This document shows positions 8,048 to 16,964 of a stretch of DNA of 35,496 bases, in pieces. Origin of the DNA: Sphingopyxis sp. (GTDB lineage: Bacteria > Pseudomonadota > Alphaproteobacteria > Sphingomonadales > Sphingomonadaceae). The stretch is taken from assembly GCF_019459305.1 (NCBI RefSeq), contig NZ_JAIBES010000032.1:1-35496 (forward strand), given 5' to 3'. A program made the position numbers and the translations under genes. The notes beneath the pieces are model-generated. The model saw only the letters and a list, made by a program, of their open reading frames with translations, was not told where the DNA came from and searched no databases. Every line of letters begins with the position of its first letter. The first letter of the stretch is position 1.

Positions 8048-8063
8048 TTTACGCAAGCGTCAA
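8048..8063. promoter_or_regulatory. Candidate operator, TTTACGCAAGCGTCAA
   Basis: This 16-bp near-palindrome of form TTTACG-n4-CGTnAA lies in the divergent promoter region between the acyl-CoA dehydrogenase pair (start 8001) and the SDR/transporter genes (start 8173). A related copy lies at 10574-10589, before another acyl-CoA dehydrogenase gene. From memory it resembles operators of MerR-type regulators of branched-chain and fatty-acid catabolism (LiuR-type, TTTACGT..ACGTAAA). The regulator is not in the window. Confidence 0.5.
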
Positions 8064-8172
8064 CTTGGGCGGCCCAACCTGCCGTTACGGCGCCGTAGCG
8101 TCCGACAGGCCGCCGTTGACGCGTTCCCTTTGGCGCCTAAGCTAAGTGGCAAAAGAAAACGGGAGAATGGGA

Positions 8173-9030
8173 ATGCGATTCGCAGGCAAGATTGCCGTCG
8201 TCACCGGTGCCGCATCGGGAATCGGCAAAGCCACGGTTTTGAAACTGGCCAGCGAAGGCGCGCATGTCTTCGCTGCCGATATCGACGAAGCGGGCGGACG
8301 CGCGCTCGCCGAACAATCGAACGGCAAGATCGATTTTGTCCGCTGCGACGTGACCCAGCCGTCCGACATCGAAGCGCTGATGAACACAGCCGCGGCAAAG
8401 GGCGGCGGCATCGACATCGTCTTCAACAACGCCGCGGCGGGCGGTGACCGCGCCCCGATCGACGAGATCACCCCCGAAGGCTGGGACCGCACGATGGACC
8501 TGGTGCTGAAATCGGTCGCGATGGGGATCCGCTATGCGGCGCCGCACATGAAGGGTCGCAAGGGCGCGTCGATCATCAACACCGCGAGCGTCGCGGCGCT
8601 CGGCGCGGGCTATTCGCCGACCGCTTATGCCGTCGCCAAGGTTGGGGTGCTCCACCTGTCGAAGGTCGCAGCGACCGACCTCGCCCGCTATGGCATCCGC
8701 GTCAACGCGATCTGTCCGGGCTTCATCAACACCAATATCTTCACCGCGTCGCTCGACGTCCCGGACGCGATGAAGGAGCAGGCCAATGCCGTCATCGCCG
8801 GGATGAGCGCGCAGGCGCAGCCGGTGGCGCGCGGCGGCCAGCCCGATGACATCGCCAATGCGGTGGCGTTCCTGGCCAGCGACGAATCGTCGTTCATGAC
8901 CGGCACCCATTTGCTGGTCGACGGCGGACTGACGATCGGCCAGCGCCACGCCTGGGATCCCGAGGCACCGGGGATGTTCGACGCGCTCGTCGCGATGGAG
9001 GAAGCGGCCAAGGCCGGAGCAGCGGCGTGA
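8173..9030 (+). CDS. SDR family oxidoreductase
   Basis: This is a short-chain dehydrogenase of 285 residues with TGAASGIG at 11-18, an Asp at the end of the second strand (AADID, 35-39) that favours NAD(H), NNAA at 85-88 in place of the common NNAG, Ser139, and Tyr152 with Lys156 in YAVAK. It carries about 25 extra residues at the C-terminus (HAWDPEAPGMFDALVAMEEA). I start it at 8173 because GGGAGA lies about 7 nt upstream; in-frame ATGs at 8146 and 8167 are less well placed. Its TGA overlaps the GTG start of the transporter gene, so the two are translationally coupled. The substrate is unknown. Confidence 0.85.
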   Translation: MRFAGKIAVVTGAASGIGKATVLKLASEGAHVFAADIDEAGGRALAEQSNGKIDFVRCDVTQPSDIEALMNTAAAKGGGIDIVFNNAAAGGDRAPIDEITPEGWDRTMDLVLKSVAMGIRYAAPHMKGRKGASIINTASVAALGAGYSPTAYAVAKVGVLHLSKVAATDLARYGIRVNAICPGFINTNIFTASLDVPDAMKEQANAVIAGMSAQAQPVARGGQPDDIANAVAFLASDESSFMTGTHLLVDGGLTIGQRHAWDPEAPGMFDALVAMEEAAKAGAAA

Positions 9031-10493
9031 CCACAGCGGCGGCGACCACCGCGGTGCCGCGCCCCGAAAAACTGCCCGTCTGGCTGAAAGCGACGCACGG
9101 CCTTGGCAGCATTGCTTACGGGGTCAAGGACAACGGCTTTTCGACCTTTCTGCTGCTGTTTTACAATCAGGTCATCGGCCTCGATGCCGGGATCGTCGGC
9201 ACCGCGATCATGGTCGCGCTGATCGCCGATGCCTTTGTCGATCCGGTGATCGGCGAACTCACTGACCGCACGCGTAGCCGCTGGGGCCGCCGCCTGCCGT
9301 GGCTCTATATCGCGCCGGTACCGCTCGCGATTGCGTGGATGCTGCTGTGGCATCCCCCCGAAATGTCCGATTCGATGACGGTCGCCTGGCTGATCGGCTT
9401 TGCCATCATCGTGCGCTCACTCGTATCGTGCTGCGAGGTGCCGTCGGTCGCGATCGTCCCCGAACTCACCGCCGATTATGACGAACGCACGATCGTCATG
9501 CGCTATCGCTTCCTGTTCGGCTGGGGCGGCGGGTTGCTGATCCTGCTGCTCGCCTATGGCGTGTTTTTCGGCGGCGAAAAGGGGCTGGTCGATCCCGACG
9601 GCTATGGCCCCTATGCGCTGACCGGCGCGCTGATGATGCTGGGCGCGGTGGTGATTTCGGCGGCGGGCCAGCACCGGCGGATTGCGGTGTCGAACCTGGC
9701 CGACGTCAAGCCGGTGATGACGCTGGGGCATATCCTGCGCGACATGCGCGAGACGCTGTCGAACCGCGCGTTTCTGTGGCTGATATTTGCGGCACTGTTC
9801 GGCTTCGTCAATCAGGGCATCACCTTTTCGATGACCAATTACCTGCTCGGCTTTTTCTGGCAGCTAACGCAGGGCGAGATGATCGCTTATGTCTTCCTGC
9901 TGTTCGGATCGATGATCGCCGCCTTTTTGCTGGTCGCGCCGCTGTCGGCCCGCCTGGGCAAGCGTGATGGTGCCGTGGTCGCCGGGGCGATCGCGCTGTT
10001 CGTCAACAGCGGCATGTATTTCGCGTGGATCCAGGATGTCTTCCCCGGCCTGCCGGGCAAACCGAGCGCGGCGGTGATGTTCGCGCTGGTCTTCATCTCG
10101 AACAGCTTTTCGATCATGCTGATGATCCTGTCGTCGTCGATGATGGCCGATGTCGTCGAGGCGTCGCAGAGCGAGACCGGGCGGCGGTCCGAAGGGCTGT
10201 TCTTTGCCGGATATTTCTTCATGCAGAAATGCGCGACCGGCGTCGGCATCTTCATCGCCGGGTTGATCTTGTCGTTCGCTGCCTTTCCCGCTGCGGCCAA
10301 GCCGGGGGAAATCAGCAACACGATCCTCGGCAATCTGGCGCTGGGTTATATGGTCGCGGTGCTCGTCATCGGTATCCTGGGCCTGATCGTGATGCGGCGT
10401 TTTCCGATCTCGCGCGCCGATCATGAAGCGCGGATTGCCATCTTGGGCGGTGCGGCGCGCGCCGATCCCGACGCCAGCGGTGCGCATCCGTAA
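9027..10493 (+). CDS. MFS transporter of the glycoside-pentoside-hexuronide (GPH) type
   Basis: This 488-residue integral membrane protein has about 12 hydrophobic segments. Recognisable parts are the N-terminal GLGSIAYGVKDNGFSTFLL, then DAFVDPVIGELTDRTRSRWG, which matches the conserved loop of GPH/MelB-like cation symporters (DxxxDPxxGxxxDrTrsRwGRrrPw), and PWLYIAPVPLA. It starts with GTG at 9027 and overlaps the SDR stop by 4 nt. The GPH family classically moves sugars with Na+ or H+. Many alphaproteobacterial members sit in lipid or acyl-CoA gene clusters, so an organic acid or related substrate of the surrounding cluster is possible by inference. Confidence 0.85.
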   Translation: MTTAAATTAVPRPEKLPVWLKATHGLGSIAYGVKDNGFSTFLLLFYNQVIGLDAGIVGTAIMVALIADAFVDPVIGELTDRTRSRWGRRLPWLYIAPVPLAIAWMLLWHPPEMSDSMTVAWLIGFAIIVRSLVSCCEVPSVAIVPELTADYDERTIVMRYRFLFGWGGGLLILLLAYGVFFGGEKGLVDPDGYGPYALTGALMMLGAVVISAAGQHRRIAVSNLADVKPVMTLGHILRDMRETLSNRAFLWLIFAALFGFVNQGITFSMTNYLLGFFWQLTQGEMIAYVFLLFGSMIAAFLLVAPLSARLGKRDGAVVAGAIALFVNSGMYFAWIQDVFPGLPGKPSAAVMFALVFISNSFSIMLMILSSSMMADVVEASQSETGRRSEGLFFAGYFFMQKCATGVGIFIAGLILSFAAFPAAAKPGEISNTILGNLALGYMVAVLVIGILGLIVMRRFPISRADHEARIAILGGAARADPDASGAHP

Positions 10494-10573
10494 CGGAAAA
10501 TGTCAGTTGACGACGGAATGAGGTAATAATCGGCCCGCAGGGGTTGGCAAAGCGGGACGAATCGGTCCAAAGG

Positions 10574-10589
10574 CTTACGCGAACGTAAA
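10574..10589. promoter_or_regulatory. Candidate operator, CTTACGCGAACGTAAA
   Basis: This is a second copy of the TTTACG-n4-CGTnAA palindrome seen at 8048-8063, agreeing at 12 of 16 positions. It ends 16 nt before the ATG of the ACAD10/11-type gene, where a bound protein would block transcription or translation initiation. The same regulator may control both loci. Confidence 0.5.
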
Positions 10590-10605
10590 CGGAAAGGATG
10601 CTTAG

Positions 10606-11895
10606 ATGGATTTCGATCTCACCGACCGGCAGACTCATTGGCGCGACCGGGTGCGCGAATTCATCGAGCGCAAGGTGCGCCCGGCGGTCCCGACGTACAA
10701 GGAACAGGACAAGGCGGGCGACCGCTGGAAGGTCATTCCGATCGTCGAGGAACTGAAGGCCGAGGCGAAGGCCGCGGGCATCTGGAACCTGTTCATGCCG
10801 CCCAAGTCGGCGGCGCATCATCATGTCGACGAAACGATTGAATTCGAAGGCCCGGGCCTGACCAACCTCGAATATGCGCTGTGCGCCGAGGAAATGGGGC
10901 GCATCGGTTTTGCCAGCGAAGTGTTCAACTGCTCGGCCCCCGACACCGGCAATATGGAAGTGTTCCACCGTTACGGAACGCGCGCCCAGAAAGAGAAATA
11001 TCTGCTGCCGCTGATGAACGGCGAAATCCGCTCGGCGTTCCTGATGACCGAGCCTGCGGTGGCGTCGTCCGACGCCACGAACGTCGAATGCCGCATCGAA
11101 CGCGACGGTGACGATTATATCATCAACGGCACCAAATGGTGGTCGTCGGGCGCGGGCGATCCGCGCTGCAAAATCGCGATCGTGATGGGCAAGACCGATT
11201 TCAATGCCAAGCGCCACGCGCAGCAGTCGATGGTGCTGATGCCGCTCGACGCGCCGGGGGTGACAATCCTGCGCCACCTGCCCGTGTTCGGCTATGACGA
11301 CGCGCCGCACGGCCATATGGAGATCGAGCTGAAGGACGTCCGCGTCAACGCCGAGGAAGCGATGCTGCTGGGCGAAGGCCGCGGATTCGAGATCGCGCAG
11401 GGGCGCCTCGGCCCGGGCCGCATCCACCACTGCATGCGCACCATCGGCACCGCCGAGGAAGCGATCGCCAAGATGGCAAAGCGCCTGCAATCGCGCGTCG
11501 CCTTCGGCAAGACGATCGCCGAATACAGCATCTGGGAACATCGTCTGGCACGCGCGCGCATCGACATCGAGATGACCCGCCTGCTCTGCCTCAAGGCCGC
11601 CGACATGATGGACAAGGTCGGCAACAAGGCCGCCGCTGCCGAGATCGCGATGATCAAGGTGCAGGCGCCGAACATGGCGCTGAAGATCATCGACGACGCG
11701 ATCCAGGCGCATGGCGCCGCGGGCGTGTCCGAAGATTTCGGTCTCGCCAACGCCTATGCGCACCAGCGCACGCTCCGCCTCGCCGACGGTCCCGACGAGG
11801 TCCATGAACGCGCGATCGCGCGGATCGAATTCGCCAAGCACAGCGCGGCGAGCGACCCGGGCTTTTCGTCGGGCGACATCGGGGTGTCACGCTAA
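10606..11895 (+). CDS. Acyl-CoA dehydrogenase, ACAD10/ACAD11 (LvaC) type
   Basis: This 429-residue protein belongs to the acyl-CoA dehydrogenase branch of animal ACAD10/11 and Pseudomonas LvaC. Typical segments are the long N-terminal arm ([10 protein letters not shown]), GIWNLFMPP near 59-67, [56 protein letters not shown] and [10 protein letters not shown]. Near the C-terminus [10 protein letters not shown] replaces the usual EGT motif, placing Asp394 where most relatives have the catalytic Glu. LvaC and ACAD11 act on 4-phosphoacyl-CoAs made by a dedicated kinase, and a kinase of that family is encoded at 13091. The start has AAGGA about 9 nt upstream. The reaction on phosphorylated substrates is inferred from family and context. 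Confidence 0.9.
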   Translation: MDFDLTDRQTHWRDRVREFIERKVRPAVPTYKEQDKAGDRWKVIPIVEELKAEAKAAGIWNLFMPPKSAAHHHVDETIEFEGPGLTNLEYALCAEEMGRIGFASEVFNCSAPDTGNMEVFHRYGTRAQKEKYLLPLMNGEIRSAFLMTEPAVASSDATNVECRIERDGDDYIINGTKWWSSGAGDPRCKIAIVMGKTDFNAKRHAQQSMVLMPLDAPGVTILRHLPVFGYDDAPHGHMEIELKDVRVNAEEAMLLGEGRGFEIAQGRLGPGRIHHCMRTIGTAEEAIAKMAKRLQSRVAFGKTIAEYSIWEHRLARARIDIEMTRLLCLKAADMMDKVGNKAAAAEIAMIKVQAPNMALKIIDDAIQAHGAAGVSEDFGLANAYAHQRTLRLADGPDEVHERAIARIEFAKHSAASDPGFSSGDIGVSR

Positions 11896-11903
11896 AGGAT
11901 AAT

Positions 11904-11984
11904 CCGTTCGTGCTGAGCTTGTCGAAGCACCGTCCTTCTTCACCACGGAAAACAAGGACGCTTCGACAGGCTCAGGGCAAACGG
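11904..11984. repeat. REP-like paired palindrome (GAGCTTGTCGAAGC type)
   Basis: The arms 11904-11928 and 11960-11984 are inverted copies, about 20 of 25 positions matching. Both contain CTGAGC(T/C)TGTCGAAGC. The element fills the spacer between the ACAD10/11-type gene and the alcohol dehydrogenase gene. It is a third sequence family among the paired palindromes in this window. It could attenuate transcription inside an otherwise compact run. Confidence 0.75.
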
Positions 11985-12002
11985 CGAGAGAGGGTAGTTT
12001 AA

Positions 12003-13094
12003 ATGACCAAAGCCGCGATTCTGATCGAACCCGGGCAGCCGCTGTCGATCGAGACGGTGCAGATCGCCGATTGCGGTCCGCACGAGGTGCGCATCCGCAC
12101 CGCCGCCTGCGGGCTGTGCCATTCGGACCTGCATTTCATCGACGGCGCCTATCCGCACCCCCTGCCCGCGATCCCCGGCCATGAAGCCGCCGGCATCGTC
12201 GAGGCGGTCGGCAGCGAAGTGCGCACGGTCAAGGTCGGCGACGCGGTCGTTACCTGTCTTTCGGCCTTCTGCGGTCATTGTGAGTATTGCGTCAGCGGCC
12301 GCATGTCGCTGTGCATGGGCGGCGATACCCGCCGCGCCGCCGGTTCGGCGCCGCGCATCACGCGCCCCGACGGCAGTCTGGTCAACCAGATGCTCAACCT
12401 GTCGGCCTTTGCCGAAACGATGCTCGTCCACGAGCATGCGTGCGTCGCGATCGATCCCGACATGCCGCTCGACCGCGCCGCGGTGATCGGCTGCGCGGTG
12501 ACCACCGGCGCGGGAACGATCTTCAACGCGTGCAAGGTGACCCCGGGCGAGACCGTCGCGGTCGTCGGCTGCGGCGGGGTCGGGCTGGCCACGATCAACG
12601 CCGCGAAGATCGCGGGCGCAGGGCGGATCATCGCCGCCGACCCGGTTCCCGAAAAGCGCGCGCTGGCGATGAAGCTGGGCGCGACCGACGTCGTCGACGC
12701 GATGGACGGCGATGCCGCCAAGCAGATCCTCGAGCTCAGCAAGGGCGGGGTCGATCATGCGATCGAAGCCGTCGGGCGTCCGGCCTCGGCCGCACTCGCG
12801 GTCGCGTCGCTGCGCCGCGGCGGCACCGCGACGATCCTGGGCATGATGCCTTTGTCGGAAAAAGTCGGCCTGTCGGCGATGGATCTGCTCTCGGGCAAGA
12901 AGCTGCAGGGTGCGATCATGGGCGGCAACCGCTTCCCCGTCGATATCCCGCGGCTGGTCGATTTCTACCTGCGCGGGCTGCTCGACCTCGACAGCATCGT
13001 CGCCGAAACGATCCCGCTGGAGCGGATCAACGAAGGCTTCGACAAGATGAAGAAAGGCGACGCCGCTCGGTCGGTGATCGTTTTCGATCAATGA
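12003..13094 (+). CDS. Zinc-dependent alcohol dehydrogenase (MDR, class III-like)
   Basis: This 363-residue medium-chain dehydrogenase has the catalytic zinc ligands in GLCHSD (Cys39) and GHEAAG (His60, Glu61), four structural zinc cysteines at 90, 93, 96 and 104 (CGHCEYC then SLC), and the NAD-binding GCGGVGL around 192-198. It interconverts an alcohol and a carbonyl with NAD(H). Within the cluster a hydroxyacyl or hydroxyacid oxidoreductase role is plausible but not shown. It begins 18 nt after a palindromic repeat, with GAGAGAGGG before the ATG, and its TGA overlaps the kinase ATG (ATGA), indicating coupled translation. Confidence 0.9.
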   Translation: MTKAAILIEPGQPLSIETVQIADCGPHEVRIRTAACGLCHSDLHFIDGAYPHPLPAIPGHEAAGIVEAVGSEVRTVKVGDAVVTCLSAFCGHCEYCVSGRMSLCMGGDTRRAAGSAPRITRPDGSLVNQMLNLSAFAETMLVHEHACVAIDPDMPLDRAAVIGCAVTTGAGTIFNACKVTPGETVAVVGCGGVGLATINAAKIAGAGRIIAADPVPEKRALAMKLGATDVVDAMDGDAAKQILELSKGGVDHAIEAVGRPASAALAVASLRRGGTATILGMMPLSEKVGLSAMDLLSGKKLQGAIMGGNRFPVDIPRLVDFYLRGLLDLDSIVAETIPLERINEGFDKMKKGDAARSVIVFDQ

Positions 13095-14158
13095 CGCTCG
13101 ACGCGCAAAAGGCCTTCAGCGGTACGGTTGCGCCCGAGGGCGCCGATGTGCTCGACGAAGCGAAGCTGACCGCGTGGATGGAGGCCAATGTCGAGGGATT
13201 TGAAGGTCCGCTGACCCAGCATAAATTCGCCGGCGGCCAGTCGAACCCGACGTACAAGATTTCGGCGCCGTCGGGCAATTATGTCCTGCGCCGCAAACCC
13301 TATGGCCCGCTCCTCCCCTCGGCGCATGCAGTTGATCGCGAGTATAAGGTCCAGTCGGGGCTCCATAAAATGGGCTTCCCCGTCGCGCGCCAATATGGGC
13401 TGTGCACCGACGACAGCGTCACCGGCAGCTGGTTTTACGTCATGGCGATGGTCGATGGCCACACGATCTGGGACGGCGCAATGCCGGGATCGACCCCGGA
13501 AAACCGCCGCGCGACCTATGAAGCGATGATCGACACGCTCGCCGCGCTGCACAAGGTCGATGTCGAGGCGGCGGGGCTGTCCGATTATGGCAAGCCGGGC
13601 AATTATTTCGGCCGCCAGGTCGACCGCTGGACCAAGCAATATCGCCTCGCCGAGACCGAGACGATGGACGAGATGGAGCAGCTGATCACGTTCCTGCCCG
13701 CGAGCCTGCCCGAGCAGACGCGCACCAGCGTCGTCCACGGCGACTACCGCATCGACAATATGATCTTTGCCAAGGATCGGCCCGAGGTTCTGGCGGTGCT
13801 CGATTGGGAGCTGTCGACGCTCGGCGACCCGCTCGCCGATTTCACCTATGTCGCGATGGCGTGGGTCACCGAAAATGGCGGGCGTTCGGGGGTGATGGAC
13901 CTCGACCGGCAGGCGCTCGGCATTCCCGAACTCGACGAGATGGTCGAACGCTATTGCGCCGCCACCGACCGCACCGGGGTGCCCGACATGAACTGGTATT
14001 TCGCCTATAATTTCTTCCGCCTCGCCGGGATCATTCAGGGGATCAAGAAGCGCGTGATCGAAGGCACCGCTTCATCGCAGCACGCCAAGGATATGTCCGA
14101 ACGCGTCCGTCCGCTGGCCGAGCGGGCGTGGGACTTTGCACGAAAGGCCGGCGCATGA
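13091..14158 (+). CDS. Phosphotransferase (APH-like kinase), ACAD10/11 kinase-domain / LvaA type
   Basis: This 355-residue protein has an aminoglycoside-phosphotransferase fold. FAGGQSNPTY at 47-55 is the nucleotide loop, VLRRKP at 65-70 follows, HGDYRIDN at 216-223 holds the catalytic Asp218, and LDWELSTLGDPLADF from 237 holds the metal-binding Asp238. The combination matches the kinase domain fused to ACAD10/11 in animals and the separate LvaA of Pseudomonas putida, which phosphorylates the 4-hydroxyl of 4-hydroxyacyl-CoA. It overlaps both neighbours by 4 nt. It is very unlikely to be an antibiotic-resistance gene. LvaA works with a small partner, LvaB; no such gene is visible here. Confidence 0.9.
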   Translation: MTLDAQKAFSGTVAPEGADVLDEAKLTAWMEANVEGFEGPLTQHKFAGGQSNPTYKISAPSGNYVLRRKPYGPLLPSAHAVDREYKVQSGLHKMGFPVARQYGLCTDDSVTGSWFYVMAMVDGHTIWDGAMPGSTPENRRATYEAMIDTLAALHKVDVEAAGLSDYGKPGNYFGRQVDRWTKQYRLAETETMDEMEQLITFLPASLPEQTRTSVVHGDYRIDNMIFAKDRPEVLAVLDWELSTLGDPLADFTYVAMAWVTENGGRSGVMDLDRQALGIPELDEMVERYCAATDRTGVPDMNWYFAYNFFRLAGIIQGIKKRVIEGTASSQHAKDMSERVRPLAERAWDFARKAGA

Positions 14159-14931
14159 GCCTGTTCGATATGACGGGGCAAGTCGCGCTGATCACCGGAT
14201 CGTCGCGCGGCATTGGCAAGGCGACCGCGGAAGCGATGGCCGAACAGGGCGCCAAGGTCGTGATCTCGAGCCGCAAGCAGGACGCCTGCGATGCCACCGC
14301 CGCCGAGATCAACGCGAAGCTCGGCGAAGGCACGGCGATCGCGGTCGCGGCGAACATTTCGTCGAAGGATGACCTCCAGAACCTCGTCAACGAGACACGC
14401 GCCGCCTTTGGCAAGATCACCGCGCTGGTCTGCAACGCGGCGTCGAACCCCTATTATGGTCCCGGGCTGGGGATCAGCGACGACCAGTTCCGCAAGATCA
14501 TGGACAATAATATCCTGTCCAACCACTGGCTGATCACGATGGTGGCGCCCGAGATGCTCGAACGCGGCGAAGGGTCGATTACCATCATCAGTTCGGTCGG
14601 CGGGCTGAAAGGATCGCCGGTCATCGGCGCTTACGGGATTTCGAAGGCCGCCGACATGCAGGTGGCGCGCAATTTTGCGGTCGAATTCGGCGCGCAAGGG
14701 GTCCGCGTCAACTGTATCGCCCCCGGGCTGGTCCGCACCGACATGGCCCGCGCACTGTGGGAAAATCCCGAGACGTTGAAACGAGCGACCGCCATGGCCT
14801 GTCTGCGCCGGATCGGCGAACCGCCGGAAATCGCCGGGGCCGCCGTCTTCCTCGCCAGCCGCGCGGGGGCATTCACCACCGGCCAGACCATCGTGTGCGA
14901 TGGCGGTGCCACGATTTCAGGAGGCGCATGA
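14155..14931 (+). CDS. SDR family oxidoreductase
   Basis: This is a short-chain dehydrogenase of 258 residues: TGSSRGIG at 14-21, an Arg after the second strand (SSRKQ, 38-42) suggesting NADP(H), CNAAS at 93-97, Ser147, Tyr160 and Lys164 in YGISK, and the C-terminal VCDGG. The start at 14155 is chosen because its ATG overlaps the kinase stop (ATGA); this leaves the standard short N-terminus before the Rossmann motif. In the lva pathway an SDR (LvaD) reduces the 4-oxoacyl-CoA to 4-hydroxyacyl-CoA. This gene, directly after the kinase, is a candidate for that step by inference. Confidence 0.88.
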   Translation: MSLFDMTGQVALITGSSRGIGKATAEAMAEQGAKVVISSRKQDACDATAAEINAKLGEGTAIAVAANISSKDDLQNLVNETRAAFGKITALVCNAASNPYYGPGLGISDDQFRKIMDNNILSNHWLITMVAPEMLERGEGSITIISSVGGLKGSPVIGAYGISKAADMQVARNFAVEFGAQGVRVNCIAPGLVRTDMARALWENPETLKRATAMACLRRIGEPPEIAGAAVFLASRAGAFTTGQTIVCDGGATISGGA

Positions 14932-15734
14932 TGGGCGCGTTGGACGGCAAGATTGCGATCATTACGGGTGCCGGTTCGGGCATCGGCCGCGCCAGCGCGC
15001 TGCGCTTTGCCGCCGAAGGCGCGAAGCTGGTGCTCGGCGACAAGACGGCGGCGGTGCATGAGACCGCCCAGCTGGTGAAGGATGCCGGGGGCGAAGCGGT
15101 CGGACTGGAAATCGATGCGGGCGTCGAGGCCGACGTCGCCAAGCTCGTTGCGACCGCAAAAGACACTTATGGCGCGCTCGACATCGCCTTTGCCAACGCC
15201 GGGATCATCGGCGACATGGGCGGCATTTTCGATTTCGATCCGGTCGCCTGGGCGGAGACCTTGCGCGTCAATCTGATCGGCCCGGCGCTGATGGTGAAGC
15301 ATGCCGGAAAAGCGATGGTCGATCAGGGCCGCGGCGGCGCGATCGTGCTGACCGCGAGCGTCGCGGGATTGAATTCGGGCGCGGGTCCGGGCGCCTATTC
15401 GGCGTCGAAGGCGGGGGTCATCAACCTCGCCAAGACCGCGGCGCAGCAGCTGACCACCAGCGGCGTGCGCGTCAACGCGATCTGCCCCGGACTGACCGAG
15501 ACAGGCATGACCAAGCCGACCTTCGACTATGCCAAGGCCAAAGAGGTCACCCACAAGCTCGGCCAGCTCAATCCCCTGAAGCGCGCCGCGCAGCCCGAGG
15601 AGCTCGCCAATGTCGCGCTGTTCCTTGCCAGCGACCAGGCGAGCTATGTCAACGGGCAGGCGATCGCGGTTGACGGCGGGCTCACCAGTTCGCATCCCGT
15701 GACGCGCCAGCTGCTTGGCCAGACTTCGCATTGA
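14928..15734 (+). CDS. SDR family oxidoreductase
   Basis: This is a short-chain dehydrogenase of 268 residues with TGAGSGIG at 13-20, an Asp at the end of the second strand (LGDKT, 36-40) favouring NAD(H), ANAG at 89-92, Ser144, and Tyr157 with Lys161 in YSASK. The start overlaps the previous stop (ATGATG, with TGA from 14929) and has GGAGG 5 nt upstream. It is a different subgroup from the preceding SDR, and the presumed cofactor preferences differ (NADP versus NAD). The two could act in opposite directions on hydroxy/oxo intermediates; this is inference. It is followed after 10 nt by the serine hydrolase gene. Confidence 0.88.
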   Translation: MMGALDGKIAIITGAGSGIGRASALRFAAEGAKLVLGDKTAAVHETAQLVKDAGGEAVGLEIDAGVEADVAKLVATAKDTYGALDIAFANAGIIGDMGGIFDFDPVAWAETLRVNLIGPALMVKHAGKAMVDQGRGGAIVLTASVAGLNSGAGPGAYSASKAGVINLAKTAAQQLTTSGVRVNAICPGLTETGMTKPTFDYAKAKEVTHKLGQLNPLKRAAQPEELANVALFLASDQASYVNGQAIAVDGGLTSSHPVTRQLLGQTSH

Positions 15735-15744
15735 TAGGATAGAT

Positions 15745-16947
15745 ATGGGTCACGGTTTCGATACGGCGCGGCTGGACCGCATTCCCGCCTTTCTCGAGGC
15801 CAAATATGTCGGCACCGGCCGCCTGCCGCACGCCGCGACCCTGGTGTCGCGGCGCGGCGAGATCGCGCATTTGTCGTGCGTCGGCGAAGCGCGGCCCGGC
15901 GCGGCGCTGACCGAGGACGCGATTTTCCGCATCGCCAGCATGACCAAGCCGATCACCAGCATCGCCTTCATGATGCTGGTCGAAGAAGGCAAGGTTGCGC
16001 TGAGCGACCCACTGGTGAAGTTCTGCCCCGAGTTCAAGGACACCGGCGTGTTTGTGGCAGGCGGCGGCAACGTGCCGTTCCTGACCCGGCCGCCGGCGCA
16101 GCCGATCCGCATGGTCGACCTGCTGCGCCACACGTCGGGGCTGACCTATGGCTTTCAGGAGCGCACCCCGGTCGATGCGGCGTACCGCAAGGCGCGGATC
16201 GACGATTTCGATGCCGATTATACGATGGACAGCTTCATCGAAGGGCTCGCCAAAATCCCGTTGCAGTTCGACCCCGGCGCGCACTGGAATTATTCGATGG
16301 CGACCGATGTCCTCGGCGCGGTGGTCGAACGGATCGAGGGCAAGCCCTTGGGGCAGGTGCTGCAGGAGCGCATCTTTGGTCCGCTCGGCATGGTCGACAC
16401 CGGGTTCAGGGTGCCCGCCGACCAGCAGCACCGGCTGACCGACTGCTATGCATTCGATCCGCAGGCGAAGATGAAACCCTTCGACAGCGGTGACAAGAGC
16501 CGCTGGGCCAAGGACCGCAGCTTTCATTCGGGCGGCGGCGGGCTGGTTTCGACCCTCGCCGACTATCACCGCTTCTGCCTGATGCTGCTCGGCGGCGGCG
16601 CGCTCGATGGCACGCGCATCATCAGCCGCAAGACGCTGGCGCTGATGACCGCCAACCACCTCGTCGGCGGCGGCGACCTGGTTCAGCACAGCGTCGGCAT
16701 CTTTTCGGAAGCCGAGAACGCTGGGGTCGGCTTCGGCCTTGGCTTTGCGGTGAACGAAAGCCCGGCGCAGACGATGACCCCCGGGTCGGTCGGCGACTAT
16801 TATTGGGGCGGCATGTTTTCAACCGGCTTCTTCGTCGATCCGGTCGAAGAAATCTGCATGGTGTTCATGACCCAGCTGATGCCCTCTTCCACCTATCCCG
16901 TGCGGCGCGAGGTCAAGACGCTCGTCCACGCCGCGATCAATGATTGA
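15745..16947 (+). CDS. Serine hydrolase of the class C beta-lactamase / esterase family
   Basis: This 400-residue protein has a penicillin-binding/beta-lactamase fold. The nucleophile motif SMTK is at 65-68, [12 protein letters not shown] around 126-137 is typical of EstB-like esterases, and [12 protein letters not shown] places the second motif Tyr at 183; a Gly-rich HSGGGGL segment follows. No signal peptide is seen, which argues for a cytoplasmic esterase, amidase or lactonase rather than a resistance beta-lactamase. In this cluster it may release the acid from an ester or lactone before activation to CoA. The start is taken at 15745, after TAGGAT. Confidence 0.85.
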   Translation: MGHGFDTARLDRIPAFLEAKYVGTGRLPHAATLVSRRGEIAHLSCVGEARPGAALTEDAIFRIASMTKPITSIAFMMLVEEGKVALSDPLVKFCPEFKDTGVFVAGGGNVPFLTRPPAQPIRMVDLLRHTSGLTYGFQERTPVDAAYRKARIDDFDADYTMDSFIEGLAKIPLQFDPGAHWNYSMATDVLGAVVERIEGKPLGQVLQERIFGPLGMVDTGFRVPADQQHRLTDCYAFDPQAKMKPFDSGDKSRWAKDRSFHSGGGGLVSTLADYHRFCLMLLGGGALDGTRIISRKTLALMTANHLVGGGDLVQHSVGIFSEAENAGVGFGLGFAVNESPAQTMTPGSVGDYYWGGMFSTGFFVDPVEEICMVFMTQLMPSSTYPVRREVKTLVHAAIND

Positions 16948-16964
16948 ACCAACAGGAGCCTGAA

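Noticed and set aside
5731..8145. 804-residue open frame on the plus strand
   Set aside because: It mirrors the two acyl-CoA dehydrogenase genes on the minus strand and has mirror-type composition without recognisable domains.
12287..13090. Upstream in-frame extension of the APH-like kinase gene
   Set aside because: It reads Arg-rich out-of-frame sequence of the alcohol dehydrogenase. The ATG at 13091 overlapping the previous stop is the natural start.
13091..14158. Aminoglycoside resistance gene
   Set aside because: The fold is APH-like, but the HGDYRIDN..LDWELSTLGDPLADF pattern and the neighbouring acyl-CoA genes place it in the ACAD10/11 kinase group.
15745..16947. Beta-lactamase resistance gene
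   Set aside because: It has no signal peptide and has EstB-like motifs within a metabolic operon, so an esterase or lactonase role fits better.
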